DNA of 64,000 nucleotides from assembly GCF_001469165.1 (NCBI RefSeq), contig NZ_JABX01000002.1:62001-126000 (forward strand), in the 5' to 3' direction. Shown here in pieces: positions 27,382 through 37,365 of this stretch. This DNA is from Thiohalocapsa sp. ML1. GTDB taxonomy: Bacteria > Pseudomonadota > Gammaproteobacteria > Chromatiales > Chromatiaceae. The number at the start of each line of letters is the position of its first letter. Position 1 is the stretch's first letter. The notes under the pieces were generated by a model. It was not told the DNA's origin. It saw nothing but the letters and a program-made list of their open reading frames with translations, and did not search any database. Made by a program: the position numbers and the translations under genes.

Positions 27382-27432
27382 GTTGAAAGGAGCTGGGTGC
27401 TTGAGGCTGGCCGGCCGGCGGGCAACCCAGCC

Positions 27433-27481
27433 CTAGCCCCTAGCCCCTAGCCCCTAGCCCCTAGCCCCTAGCCCCTAGCCC

Positions 27482-27488
<7 letters not shown>
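27433..27488. repeat. Tandem heptamer CTAGCCC, seven exact units plus one
   Basis: Seven perfect CTAGCCC units then CTAGCCA. The ftsY stop codon is read from the last unit on the minus strand, so the array reaches the very end of the gene. Confidence 0.95.
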
Positions 27489-28573
<1,085 letters not shown>

Positions 28574-28785
28574 GGGGGTTTGGGCACGCTTGGCGCCGAG
28601 GATGCGGGCGCACCCCGGCAAGGTTGGGAGAGCAGCGGCCGGTGCCGGCCACGACGGGCGATCTTCGGCTGCCGACAAGCTTACGAAGCTGTCACTTGGC
28701 CGCCGCCGCGCGATCGGCGCATTGTATCAACAGCCGCCGGACGCCACGTCGGGCGACACAGAAAGGCCCGAGGAACATCTTCAAC

Positions 28786-30213
28786 ATGCGAATCGCTTTA
28801 CTGCTGCCGGCCGTGCTTGCCGTCACCGCGCAGGCCGCGGTCGGCGCCACGCTGGGCACCACGTCGGGCACCACGTCGGGCACCCAGGTCCACGAGCGCG
28901 TGCTCGACAACGGCCTCAAGGTGCTGGTGCAGCCCGACCGGCGCGCGCCCATCGTCACATCCCAGGTTTGGTACAAGGTCGGCTCCAGCTACGAGCCGGG
29001 CGGCATCACCGGGGTCTCGCACATCCTGGAGCACATGATGTTCAAGGGCACCGAGAACCTTGCCCCCGGCGAGTTCTCGAAGATCATCGCCGCCAACGGC
29101 GGCGACGAGAACGCCTTCACCGGCACCGACTATACGGCCTACTTCCAGACCATGGCCGCCGACCGGCTCGCCGTGTCCTTCGAGCTGGAGGCCGAGCGCA
29201 TGCGCCGCCTCACGCTGCCGGAGGACGAGTTCCTGAAGGAGCTGGAGGTCGTGAAGGAAGAGCGGCGCCTGCGCACCGACGACAACCCGCAGTCGTTGAC
29301 CTACGAGCAATTCAACGCCGTCGCCTTCCAGGCCTCGCCGTATCGCAACCCCATCATCGGCTGGCCCGGCGACCTGGAGAGCATGCAGGTGGAAGACCTG
29401 CGCGCCTGGTACCGCAAGTGGTACGCGCCGAACAACGCGACGCTGGTGGTCGTTGGCGACGTGGACCCGCAAGCCGTCTTCGCGCTGGCCGAGGAGCACT
29501 TCGGCCCGCTCGAGGCCGAGCCCATCACGCCGCCGAAGCCCCGCGCCGAGCCCGAGCAGCAGGGCGAGCGTCGGCTGGTCGTGAAGGCGCCGGCGAAGGA
29601 GCCCTATCTGCTCATCGGCTACAAGGCGCCGGTGCTGACCAATGCCGAGCAGGACTGGGAGCCCTATGCGCTGGAGATGCTCGCCTCCGTGCTCGACGGC
29701 GGCGCCAGCGCCCGCTTCAGCCGCGAGCTGGTGCGCGGCGAGCGCATCGCCGCCAGCGCCGGCGCCGGCTACAACGCCTTTTCGCGGCTGCCGGGGCTGT
29801 TCCGCTTGAGCGGCACGCCGGCGGACGGGCGCAGCATCGATGAGCTCGAGGCCGCGCTCATCAAGCAGATCGAGCGCGTGCAGACCGAGCTTGTCGACCC
29901 CGAGGAGCTGGCGCGCATCCGCACCCAGCTCATCGCCGCGAAGGTCTACGAGAAGGACAGCGTCTTCTACCAGGCCCTGCAGCTCGGCCAGCTCGAAACC
30001 ATCGGGCTCGGCTGGCAGTTGGTGGACGAGTACGTGGACAAGCTCTCCGCCGTGACGCCGGAGCAGATCCGCACCGTCGCGGCCAAGTACCTGGTGCCGG
30101 ACGTGCGCACCGTCGCGCGGCTCGACCCGCAGCCGATGGACGCCGACGACGCCCGCACCGCCATGAATGCCGCCGCCGGAGGCCAAGCCCATGTTCAAGC
30201 CCATGACCGCTGA
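28786..30213 (+). CDS. M16 zinc peptidase (catalytic partner), exported
   Basis: 475 residues. A signal peptide (about 1-20) is followed by a 12-base DNA repeat encoding TTSGTTSG. The M16 zinc motif HILEHMMFKGTEN (HxxEH) lies near residue 84, with the distal Glu in EVVKEERR. It is a periplasmic insulinase-like protease. The following gene encodes a second M16 protein without the zinc motif; such pairs usually work as a heterodimer. Divergent from ftsY, as often in gammaproteobacteria. Confidence 0.93.
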   Translation: MRIALLLPAVLAVTAQAAVGATLGTTSGTTSGTQVHERVLDNGLKVLVQPDRRAPIVTSQVWYKVGSSYEPGGITGVSHILEHMMFKGTENLAPGEFSKIIAANGGDENAFTGTDYTAYFQTMAADRLAVSFELEAERMRRLTLPEDEFLKELEVVKEERRLRTDDNPQSLTYEQFNAVAFQASPYRNPIIGWPGDLESMQVEDLRAWYRKWYAPNNATLVVVGDVDPQAVFALAEEHFGPLEAEPITPPKPRAEPEQQGERRLVVKAPAKEPYLLIGYKAPVLTNAEQDWEPYALEMLASVLDGGASARFSRELVRGERIAASAGAGYNAFSRLPGLFRLSGTPADGRSIDELEAALIKQIERVQTELVDPEELARIRTQLIAAKVYEKDSVFYQALQLGQLETIGLGWQLVDEYVDKLSAVTPEQIRTVAAKYLVPDVRTVARLDPQPMDADDARTAMNAAAGGQAHVQAHDR

Positions 30214-31612
30214 CCTGACCCGACTGCCGCCTGCCGCGCTACTAGCCCCGGTGCTCACGCTCTTGGCGCTGCCCGCGGCGGCCACACCCGACATCGAGAC
30301 CTGGCGCACCGCGAGCGGCGCCAAGGTCCTGTACGCGCCGGCCCCGGACCTGCCGATGGTGGACCTGCGCATCGCCTTCGATGCCGGCAGCGCCCGCGAC
30401 GGCGACCAGCCGGGGCTCGCGTCCATGACGGCCAACATGCTGACCGAGGGCGCCGGCGGGCTCGATGCCGACAGCATCGCCGAGCGCGTCGAAGCCGTCG
30501 GTGCCGAGCTCGGCACCGGCGCCGACCGCGACATGAGCTATGCGAGCCTGCGCAGCCTGACGGCGCCCGAGACCCTGTCCACGGCGGTCGAGATCCTGAC
30601 CAAGGTGCTCGCGGCGCCGGAGTTCCCGCAGGCGGACTTCGAGCGCGTGCGCGCCAATACTTTGGTGGGCCTGCGCCAGTCGGAGCAGAACCCCGGCAGC
30701 GTCGGCAGCCGCGCGCTGTACCAGGCCGTCTACAGCGAGCATCCCTACGCATCGGACCCGGACGGCACGCTTGCGAGCGTCGCCGAGCTGAGCCGGGATG
30801 ACTTGGCCGCCTTCCACCGGCGCTGGTACAACGCCCCGAACGCCACCATCGCCATCGTCGGTGCCGTGGACCGCGCGCAGGCCGAGGTGCTCGCCGAGGT
30901 GCTGACGGCCGGCCTGCCCGAGGGCACCCGGCCCGCGCCGCTGCCGCCCGTGGCGGACCTGGGCCCCGGCGCCGCGCAGCGCATCGACTTCCCATCCAGC
31001 CAGACGCACCTGTATATGGGTCAGCCCGGCATGCGCCGCGGCGACCCGGACTACTTTCCGCTCTACGTCGGCAATCACATCCTGGGCGGCAGCGGCATGG
31101 TGTCGCTGCTGATGGACGAGGTGCGCGAGCAGCGCGGGCTGTCGTACTCCGCCTACAGCTACTTCGCGCCGATGGCCGAGCGCGGGCCAATGGTCATGGG
31201 CCTACAGACCAAGAACGCGCAGGTGGACGAGGCGCGCACGGTGATGCTCGACACCCTCGGGCGCTTCATCGAGCAGGGGCCGAGCACGGAGGAGCTCGAG
31301 GCCGCCGTGAAGAACATCACCGGCGGCTTTCCGCTGCGCATCGCGAGCAACGCCAAGATCGTGCAGTACCTGACCGTGATCGGCTTCTACGACCTGCCGC
31401 TCGACTATCTGGACCGCTTCACGGCGCGCGTCACGGCCGTCACCGCCGAGCAGATCCAGGACGCCTACCGCCGCCGCGTGCACCCGGAGCGGCTCGCCGT
31501 CGTCATGGTCGGCGGCGATCAGGGCAGCGCCGCGGATGGCGCGGCGGCGGACGCGGGCGCGGCGGAGCGCGCCGACCCGGCGCTGGCCCCAAGCACCGGC
31601 AGCGGGGGCTGA
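30191..31612 (+). CDS. M16-family protein, inactive partner subunit
   Basis: 473 residues with an N-terminal signal and two M16 domains (SGAKVLYAPAPDLPMVDLRI, then a C-terminal half with EQRGLSYSAYSYF). The HxxEH motif is absent, so it is the non-catalytic subunit that probably supplies substrate-binding residues. It overlaps the preceding M16 gene by 23 bases. A GGAGG site ten bases before the ATG at 30191 supports that start over 30203. Confidence 0.92.
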   Translation: MFKPMTADLTRLPPAALLAPVLTLLALPAAATPDIETWRTASGAKVLYAPAPDLPMVDLRIAFDAGSARDGDQPGLASMTANMLTEGAGGLDADSIAERVEAVGAELGTGADRDMSYASLRSLTAPETLSTAVEILTKVLAAPEFPQADFERVRANTLVGLRQSEQNPGSVGSRALYQAVYSEHPYASDPDGTLASVAELSRDDLAAFHRRWYNAPNATIAIVGAVDRAQAEVLAEVLTAGLPEGTRPAPLPPVADLGPGAAQRIDFPSSQTHLYMGQPGMRRGDPDYFPLYVGNHILGGSGMVSLLMDEVREQRGLSYSAYSYFAPMAERGPMVMGLQTKNAQVDEARTVMLDTLGRFIEQGPSTEELEAAVKNITGGFPLRIASNAKIVQYLTVIGFYDLPLDYLDRFTARVTAVTAEQIQDAYRRRVHPERLAVVMVGGDQGSAADGAAADAGAAERADPALAPSTGSGG

Positions 31613-31637
31613 GCTCAGCCGCCACGGCGCCGCCGGC

Positions 31638-32222
31638 GTGGGCCAGCTTCGCATCATCGGCGGGCGCCTGCGCGGGCGCCGGCTGCCGGTGCCGGATCAG
31701 CCGGGGCTGCGGCCCACCACGGACCGCGTGCGCGAGACCCTGTTCAACTGGCTCGCGCCGAACATCGCCGGCAGCCGCTGTCTCGACTGCTTTGCAGGCG
31801 CCGGCGCGCTCGGCTTCGAGGCCTTCTCGCGCGGAGCCGCGGAGGTGGTATTGATCGAGCGCGCCGGCGCCGTCGCCGCGCAGCTCAAGGCCAACGCGGC
31901 GACGCTCAGCGCCGCCGCGGACGGACCCGGCGGCGTGCTCGGGGTGGTCAAGGCCGACGCGCTGCGCTGGCTCGCGCGCGAGGCGCCGTCGCCCTTCGAC
32001 ATCGTGTTTCTCGATCCGCCCTTTGCCGATGCCGCGGTGGAGCAGGCCATGGCGCTGCTCACCCGCGGCTGGCTAGCGGCGGACGCATTCGTCTATGTCG
32101 AGACGCCGGCGAGCGCAGCGCCGCCGGTCCTGCCCCCGGGCTGGACCTGGCACCGCGAGCGCACGGCCGGCCAGGTGCGCTACGCCCTGGCCCGCACGCT
32201 GGGAGCAGCGGACGCCGTCTGA
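31638..32222 (+). CDS. rsmD: 16S rRNA (guanine966-N2)-methyltransferase RsmD
   Basis: 194 residues. The family start is GQLRIIGGRLRGRRL, followed by RPTTDRVRETLFNW, the SAM motif LDCFAGAGALGFEA and the catalytic DPPF (FLDPPFADAAV). It methylates G966 of 16S rRNA. The start is GTG, 25 bases after the M16 gene; the upstream frame is arginine-rich junk. coaD follows, the usual rsmD-coaD pair. Confidence 0.94.
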   Translation: MGQLRIIGGRLRGRRLPVPDQPGLRPTTDRVRETLFNWLAPNIAGSRCLDCFAGAGALGFEAFSRGAAEVVLIERAGAVAAQLKANAATLSAAADGPGGVLGVVKADALRWLAREAPSPFDIVFLDPPFADAAVEQAMALLTRGWLAADAFVYVETPASAAPPVLPPGWTWHRERTAGQVRYALARTLGAADAV

Positions 32223-32331
32223 GCGGCCAGTCGGGGGGCTGCCGTCGGGACTCTGCTATGCTCCGCCGCGGCCCGACTTGCCGCCCGCACGGGCGAGCAC
32301 CGGCCCGAGATCCAGCCCGAGACCCGAGAGC

Positions 32332-32811
32332 ATGATGCGCAGCGTCGTCTACCCCGGCACCTTCGACCCTGTCACCAACGGCCACACCGATCTCATTGCG
32401 CGGGCCGCGAAGCTCTGCGACCGCGTCGTCGTCGCCGTGGCCCAAGACACCGGCAAGAACACCACCTTCACGGCCGAGGAGCGGGTCGCGCTGGTGCGCG
32501 AGGTCTGCGGGGACATCGACAACGTCGAGGTGGTCGCCTTCTCGGGGCTGCTCGTGGAGTTCGCGCGGCGGGCCGACGTCCATGTGATCATGCGCGGGCT
32601 GCGGGCGGTGTCGGACTTCGAGTACGAGTTCCAGCTCGCGGGCATGAACCGGCGCATGGCGCCGGACATCGAGACGCTGTTTCTGACGCCGGCGGAGCAG
32701 TACGCGTACATCTCGTCATCGCTCGTGACGCAGATCGCCCGCCTGGGCGGCGACGTGTCCCCCTTCGTGGCGGCGGCGGTCCATACTGCATTACGCGAAA
32801 GGTTTGGATAA
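32332..32811 (+). CDS. coaD: Phosphopantetheine adenylyltransferase
   Basis: 159 residues with the nucleotidyltransferase motif GTFDPVTNGH at the N-terminus, IMRGLRAVSDFEYEFQ in the middle and the ISSSLVTQIA signature near the end. It makes dephospho-CoA in coenzyme A synthesis. ATGATG allows starts at 32332 or 32335; GAGAG lies just upstream of the first. Confidence 0.96.
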   Translation: MMRSVVYPGTFDPVTNGHTDLIARAAKLCDRVVVAVAQDTGKNTTFTAEERVALVREVCGDIDNVEVVAFSGLLVEFARRADVHVIMRGLRAVSDFEYEFQLAGMNRRMAPDIETLFLTPAEQYAYISSSLVTQIARLGGDVSPFVAAAVHTALRERFG

Positions 32812-32939
32812 ACTGCGCCGATCCCAACATGCCGCACAACGAGCGCGGGAGCTGCCGCTCGGCCGGACCGGCCAAGAACGGCACGGCGTTCGAAGCCTCG
32901 GTTTCAGAACGCCTTTGTTGCCAGTCGCGTGCTGACTGA

Positions 32940-33308
<369 letters not shown>

Positions 33309-33328
33309 CACCTGTCCGTCCCTGACAC

Positions 33329-33348
33329 CCGGGGCCGCGCGGCCCCGG
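33329..33348 (+). terminator. GC hairpin after the ferredoxin gene
   Basis: A perfect palindrome CCGGGGCC-GCGC-GGCCCCGG 20 bases after the stop. No T-run follows, so it may be an inefficient terminator or a Rho-assisted site. Confidence 0.5.
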
Positions 33349-33419
33349 CCGGGGATTTGCGAGGGCACCGCTGCGGCGCCCTCCGCATGCTGCTTTCACG
33401 CCTTCGGGCCATCCATCCC

Positions 33420-35252
33420 ATGAACCTTCGTCGCCCGCTCCGGCACGGCGCAGCGCCGCTCATCGGCCTGCTGCTGTGCCTTTCGATGCCCGCCGTTCCG
33501 GCAGCCGAGCCGCAGCCTGCTCATTGGCCGGCGCGTCCGACTAATGCCCCGGCTCGCCCCGGCACCGCCGCCGTGGCCAGCGCCCACCCCGCTGCCACTG
33601 CGGCCGGCATCGACATGCTGAACGCCGGCGGCAACGCCTTCGACGCGGCCGTGGCCGTGAGCGCGGCGCTGGCCGTAGTGGAGCCCTACAGTTCCGGCCT
33701 CGGCGGCGGCGGCTTCTGGCTGCTGCACCTTGCCGGCACTGGCATGGACGTGATGGTGGACGGGCGCGAGCGCGCGCCGCTCGCGGCCACCGCCGACATG
33801 TACCTGGATGCGCAGGGCAGCTTCGTGCCCGAGCGCGCACTGAACGGCCCGCTGGCCGCCGGCATCCCGGGGGAGCCCGCGGCACTGGTGTACCTCGCCG
33901 AGCGCTACGGTCGGCTGCCGCTGGCGGCGAGTCTGCTGCCCGCCATCGAGCTGGCGCGGGACGGCTTCGACGTGGACCCGGTTTACGTGCGCCTTGCGAC
34001 CTGGCGCCAGGGCGTGCTCGGGGCGTTTCCCGCCGCGGCAAAGCAGTTCCTCACGGACGGCGCCGTGCCGGCCGTCGGCACGCGGCTGCGCCAGCCGGAC
34101 CTCGCCGGGACGCTGCTGCGGCTCGCGACCCTCGGGCACGACGGCTTCTACGCCGGCGAGCTGGCCCACCGGCTCGTGGACGGCGTGCGTGCGGCGGGTG
34201 GCATCTGGACGCTGGAAGACCTCGCGCAGTACCGCGTCGTCGAGCGCGCGCCGATCACCGGCCGCTTCGCGACCCCCACCGGCGACTGGCGCATCGTCAG
34301 CGCCGCGCCACCGTCGTCCGGCGGCGTGCTCCTGGTGCAGATGCTAAACATGCTCGGCGCCTACGACCTTGCAGCGATGTCGGCGGCGGACCGCGCCCAC
34401 GTCACCATCGAGGTCATGCGCCGCGCCTACCGCGACCGCGCGCTGTATCTCGGCGACCCGGACTTTGTCGATGTACCGCTGCCGCGCCTCACTCACCCCT
34501 TCTACGCCGCCGGGCTGATGCGCGACTTCTCGCCAGCGCGGGCGACGCCGAGCCTGCCCGAGACACTGACCGGGCCGGCCGGCGCGGACACCACGCACTT
34601 CTCGATCCTCGATGCCGACGGCAACCGCGTCGCCGCGACCCTCAGCATCAACTATCCGTTCGGTTCGGGCTTCGTCCCGCCCGGCACCGGCGTGTTGCTG
34701 AACGACGAGATGGACGACTTCTCGGCCCGGCCCGGCGAACCGAACGCCTATGGCCTGGTCGGTGGCGCCGTCAACGCCATCGCCCCCGGCAAGCGCATGC
34801 TCTCCAGCATGAGTCCGACCTTCATCGAGTCCGCCGACGACGTCGTGATCCTGGGCACTCCAGGCGGCAGCCGCATCATTAGCATGGTGCTGCACGGCAT
34901 CCTTGCCGCCACCGGCGCAAACCCCGAGCCGGGCGACACCGCGGCGGACTGGGTGGCCGCGCCCCGCTACCATCACCAGTTCCTGCCGGATGATGTGCTG
35001 CTTGAGCCCGGCGCGCTGTCCGCGGATGTGCAGCGGAACCTCGGCGAGCGCGGCCACCGGCTCGCGCCCGGCGAGCGGCCCTATGGCAACATGCAATTGA
35101 TCCACTGGGATCGCGCCGCGGGCCTTGTCTCCGCCGCGAGCGACCCGCGCGGCATTGGTGCCGCTGCGGTCATCCCTGTCGAAATCGAGGCCGGCGCCAA
35201 GCACGCGCGCCCACCGCAACCACAGACGGAACCACTGAGAGTGACCCCATGA
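33420..35252 (+). CDS. ggt: Gamma-glutamyltranspeptidase
   Basis: 610 residues. A signal peptide (about 1-29) sends it to the periplasm. The proenzyme contains GGNAFDAAVAVSAALAVVEP and the self-cleavage site with nucleophile Thr391 (ADTTHFSILDADGN); the small subunit has GTPGGSRIISMVL. It removes gamma-glutamyl groups from glutathione and related compounds. In purple sulfur bacteria it may process glutathione amide, but that is inference. The last four bases overlap the next gene. Confidence 0.94.
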   Translation: MNLRRPLRHGAAPLIGLLLCLSMPAVPAAEPQPAHWPARPTNAPARPGTAAVASAHPAATAAGIDMLNAGGNAFDAAVAVSAALAVVEPYSSGLGGGGFWLLHLAGTGMDVMVDGRERAPLAATADMYLDAQGSFVPERALNGPLAAGIPGEPAALVYLAERYGRLPLAASLLPAIELARDGFDVDPVYVRLATWRQGVLGAFPAAAKQFLTDGAVPAVGTRLRQPDLAGTLLRLATLGHDGFYAGELAHRLVDGVRAAGGIWTLEDLAQYRVVERAPITGRFATPTGDWRIVSAAPPSSGGVLLVQMLNMLGAYDLAAMSAADRAHVTIEVMRRAYRDRALYLGDPDFVDVPLPRLTHPFYAAGLMRDFSPARATPSLPETLTGPAGADTTHFSILDADGNRVAATLSINYPFGSGFVPPGTGVLLNDEMDDFSARPGEPNAYGLVGGAVNAIAPGKRMLSSMSPTFIESADDVVILGTPGGSRIISMVLHGILAATGANPEPGDTAADWVAAPRYHHQFLPDDVLLEPGALSADVQRNLGERGHRLAPGERPYGNMQLIHWDRAAGLVSAASDPRGIGAAAVIPVEIEAGAKHARPPQPQTEPLRVTP

Positions 35253-36169
35253 AGACCTTTCTCATCGCCCTGCTGACCCTATTCGCCGTCGGCGCCCTGG
35301 TGCTGCCGGACACGGCCGACGCACGCCGCCTGGGCGGCGGCAAGAGCCTCGGCAAGCAGTACACCGCGCCGCGTCAGGCGCAGCGCCCGCAGGCACCGCA
35401 GCGCGACCAGCAGGCCGCGGGCCAGCAGCGCCCCGGTGCCGCCCCGGCCGCCGGCCAGCGCCCGCGCACGGGCATGGGCTGGCTCGGGCCGCTGGCCGGG
35501 CTCGCCGCCGGCGGGCTGCTCGCGTCGATGTTCTTCGGCGACGCCTTCGACGGCTTCCAGATCATGGACTTTCTGTTGATCGCGGCCTTGATCTTCGGCG
35601 GCTTCATGCTGTTCAAGATGCTGCGGCGAAACCGCAGCGCCGGCCCAACACCGTTACCGGTTGGTGCCGGTGCCGCCTATCGCGCGCACGACCAGAGCGG
35701 CGCGCAGTCGCCCTTCGGCGGCGGCGGCCAGGGCCGGCTCGAGCAGGACCAGCAGTACCTGCCGCCCGCGGCTGACCCGGGTGCCGCCGAGGCCCCGCGC
35801 TGGTTCGATGCGGACGGCTTCGTCGCCGGCGCCAAGACCCATTTCATCCGGCTCCAGGCCGCTTGGGACAAGTCCGACTTCCGCGACATCGGCGAGTACA
35901 CCAGCCCGCAACTCTTCGCGGAGCTCAAGCGCGAGCGCGAGGCCCTGGGCGAGGCGCCGAACTACACCGAGGTGGTCACGCTCAACGCCGAGCTCCTGGG
36001 CGTGCAGCGCGACGGCGATCAGGTCATCGCCAGCGTGCACTTCACGGGCCTGATCCGCGAGGCCGAGACCGCGCCGGCCACGCCGCTGGATGAGATCTGG
36101 CACGTGGCGCACGACTGGGACAGCGCCGCCGGCGATTGGCTCATTACCGGCATTCAGCAGCCGGAATAA
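35249..36169 (+). CDS. Tim44-like domain protein
   Basis: 306 residues. A signal or anchor at about 1-24, a Gln/Pro/Arg-rich stretch (about 35-75), a Gly-rich hydrophobic segment (GMGWLGPLAGLAAGGLLASM) and a second helix near 105-122 precede a Tim44-like domain at about 180-304 (GAKTHFIRLQAAWDKSDF, then LTGIQQPE-like end). Such proteins are membrane-tethered with unknown role. It is coupled to ggt by an ATGA overlap. Confidence 0.88.
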   Translation: MKTFLIALLTLFAVGALVLPDTADARRLGGGKSLGKQYTAPRQAQRPQAPQRDQQAAGQQRPGAAPAAGQRPRTGMGWLGPLAGLAAGGLLASMFFGDAFDGFQIMDFLLIAALIFGGFMLFKMLRRNRSAGPTPLPVGAGAAYRAHDQSGAQSPFGGGGQGRLEQDQQYLPPAADPGAAEAPRWFDADGFVAGAKTHFIRLQAAWDKSDFRDIGEYTSPQLFAELKREREALGEAPNYTEVVTLNAELLGVQRDGDQVIASVHFTGLIREAETAPATPLDEIWHVAHDWDSAAGDWLITGIQQPE

Positions 36170-36233
36170 CCGTTCGCTCCCGCGGACGCGGGGCGCAACG
36201 CGCCCGGCGCCCGCGGACCATGCGGAGGCATCC

Positions 36234-36674
36234 ATGCGCCGCATCCTCTTCCTCTGCACCGGCAACTACTACCGCAGCCGCTTCGCGGAGGCGTACTTCA
36301 ACCACACCGCCGCGCATCAGGTCTTGCCCTGGCGGGCAGACTCCAAGGCGTTGGTGCGCGACTTGGGCGCCACCGGCAACCGCGGCCCAATCTCCCCGCA
36401 TGCGCTGGCAGCGCTCGACGCCCGCGGCATCCTCCACCGCGGCCCAGCGCGCTGGCCTGCGCGTGTGGAGCCAGCGGACTTCCTGCGCTATCCCCGGGTC
36501 ATCGCGGTCAGCCGCCGCGAGCACGAGCCGATGATGCGCGCCCACTTCCCGGAGCACGCTGCACGCGTCGATTATCTTGAGATCGGTGACATCGACGTCG
36601 AGTCCCCGTCACAGGCCATCGCCCGGCTCGCCGCGGACGTGGAAGCGCTACTCACGGACCTGCGCGGCGGCTGA
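36234..36674 (+). CDS. Low-molecular-weight phosphotyrosine phosphatase-like protein
   Basis: 146 residues beginning MRRILFLCTGNYYRSRFAEA, with the CxxxxxR(S) phosphate loop, and a later RREHEPMMRAHFP. The DP catalytic acid seen in classical enzymes is not evident, so activity is unsure. A GGAGG site lies four bases before the ATG. It is 64 bases after the Tim44-like gene. Confidence 0.85.
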   Translation: MRRILFLCTGNYYRSRFAEAYFNHTAAHQVLPWRADSKALVRDLGATGNRGPISPHALAALDARGILHRGPARWPARVEPADFLRYPRVIAVSRREHEPMMRAHFPEHAARVDYLEIGDIDVESPSQAIARLAADVEALLTDLRGG

Positions 36675-36761
36675 GCCAGTCGCGCTTCGTCACCCACCAG
36701 AGCCAGACCTGGTGCGTACACTCCAAGGTTGGCCCACGTCGCGCAGCGGGCGTCGATAGAT

Positions 36762-36979
36762 CATCGGCGCCGTTATGCCGCAATCGAGTCGTTGAAGATC
36801 GGTTATGGCGGCATCGCCTATGTCGCCCAGGTGCTCGGGATGAGTCGTCGTTGGAACTGGAGCACATGGGCGAGGACGATCCGGATGACCCGAAACGCCC
36901 GAGCGGAGACGCCAAGCGAGTGCGCCAGCGCTCGACCGCCGATCAGCGAACGCAATCCGCTGCTGAAGTCGGTTTTGCA
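36762..36979 (+). pseudogene. ISAzo13-family transposase N-terminal fragment
   Basis: Pieces of an ISAzo13-type transposase lie in two frames: RRRYAAIESLKIGYGGIAYV, then LELEHMGEDDPDDPKRPSGD after a shift, then ISERNPLLKSVLQA back in the first frame. At least two small deletions are needed to explain this. The match stops exactly where the MITE copy begins, so the MITE cut or inserted into the IS remnant. Confidence 0.75.
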
Positions 36980-37154
36980 GGCCTTGATCATCGTTCCGGC
37001 CGCCAGGAGCCGAGGTCCTGCTCGTGACACCGCGGGAGCGGTGTCACCAGAGAGATCCAGTCGCGCCAGTGGCTGCGTTGATGGTGCGGGACAGCAGACG
37101 CATTCCTTCGGCCCCTGCCATGCCCGCCGCTTGGCCGGAATGATGATCAAGGCC
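36980..37154. mobile_element. MITE-like inverted-repeat element, copy B
   Basis: 175 bases with 22-base terminal inverted repeats (start GGCCTTGATCATCGTTCC) that pair with one mismatch. The inside contains a GTGACACCGC...GCGGTGTCAC hairpin and no gene. Reverse-complemented, it is nearly identical to the outer parts of the element at 17302-17605. A transposase elsewhere would have to move it. Confidence 0.85.
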
Positions 37155-37225
37155 ACCTCATCGGCGTCGAATTCAGCCGCGAGCAGCGCACCGTGGTGGG
37201 GTTCGAAGTGGAGTCGATCGGCTGA
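37155..37225 (+). pseudogene. 3' fragment of a second AAA-ATPase/DUF1703-type gene
   Basis: These 71 bases match the last 71 bases of the gene ending at 38919 with three differences, all synonymous or near so, and include the same stop. They encode IGVEFSREQRTVVGFEVESIG. The rest of this former tandem copy is gone, replaced by the MITE. Confidence 0.88.
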
Positions 37226-37365
37226 TGCCGCGCATGCGCGCACGCTGCCGAGCGCGCTCGGTCATAGGCGCCGCGACCACAAACGGTTCAGCCCGCTGCA
37301 GCGCACGCCCGGGGTTGCCGGCGGGTTATTCTTTCAACCAGTCTTCAGCCAAGCCCGAGGCCAGC

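Noticed and set aside
28798-30534. A 578-codon open frame on the minus strand
   Set aside because: Antisense to both M16 peptidase genes, which have clear motifs; shadow composition.
33329-33348. The hairpin after ferredoxin as a classic intrinsic terminator
   Set aside because: No T-run follows, so I only list it as a possible weak terminator.
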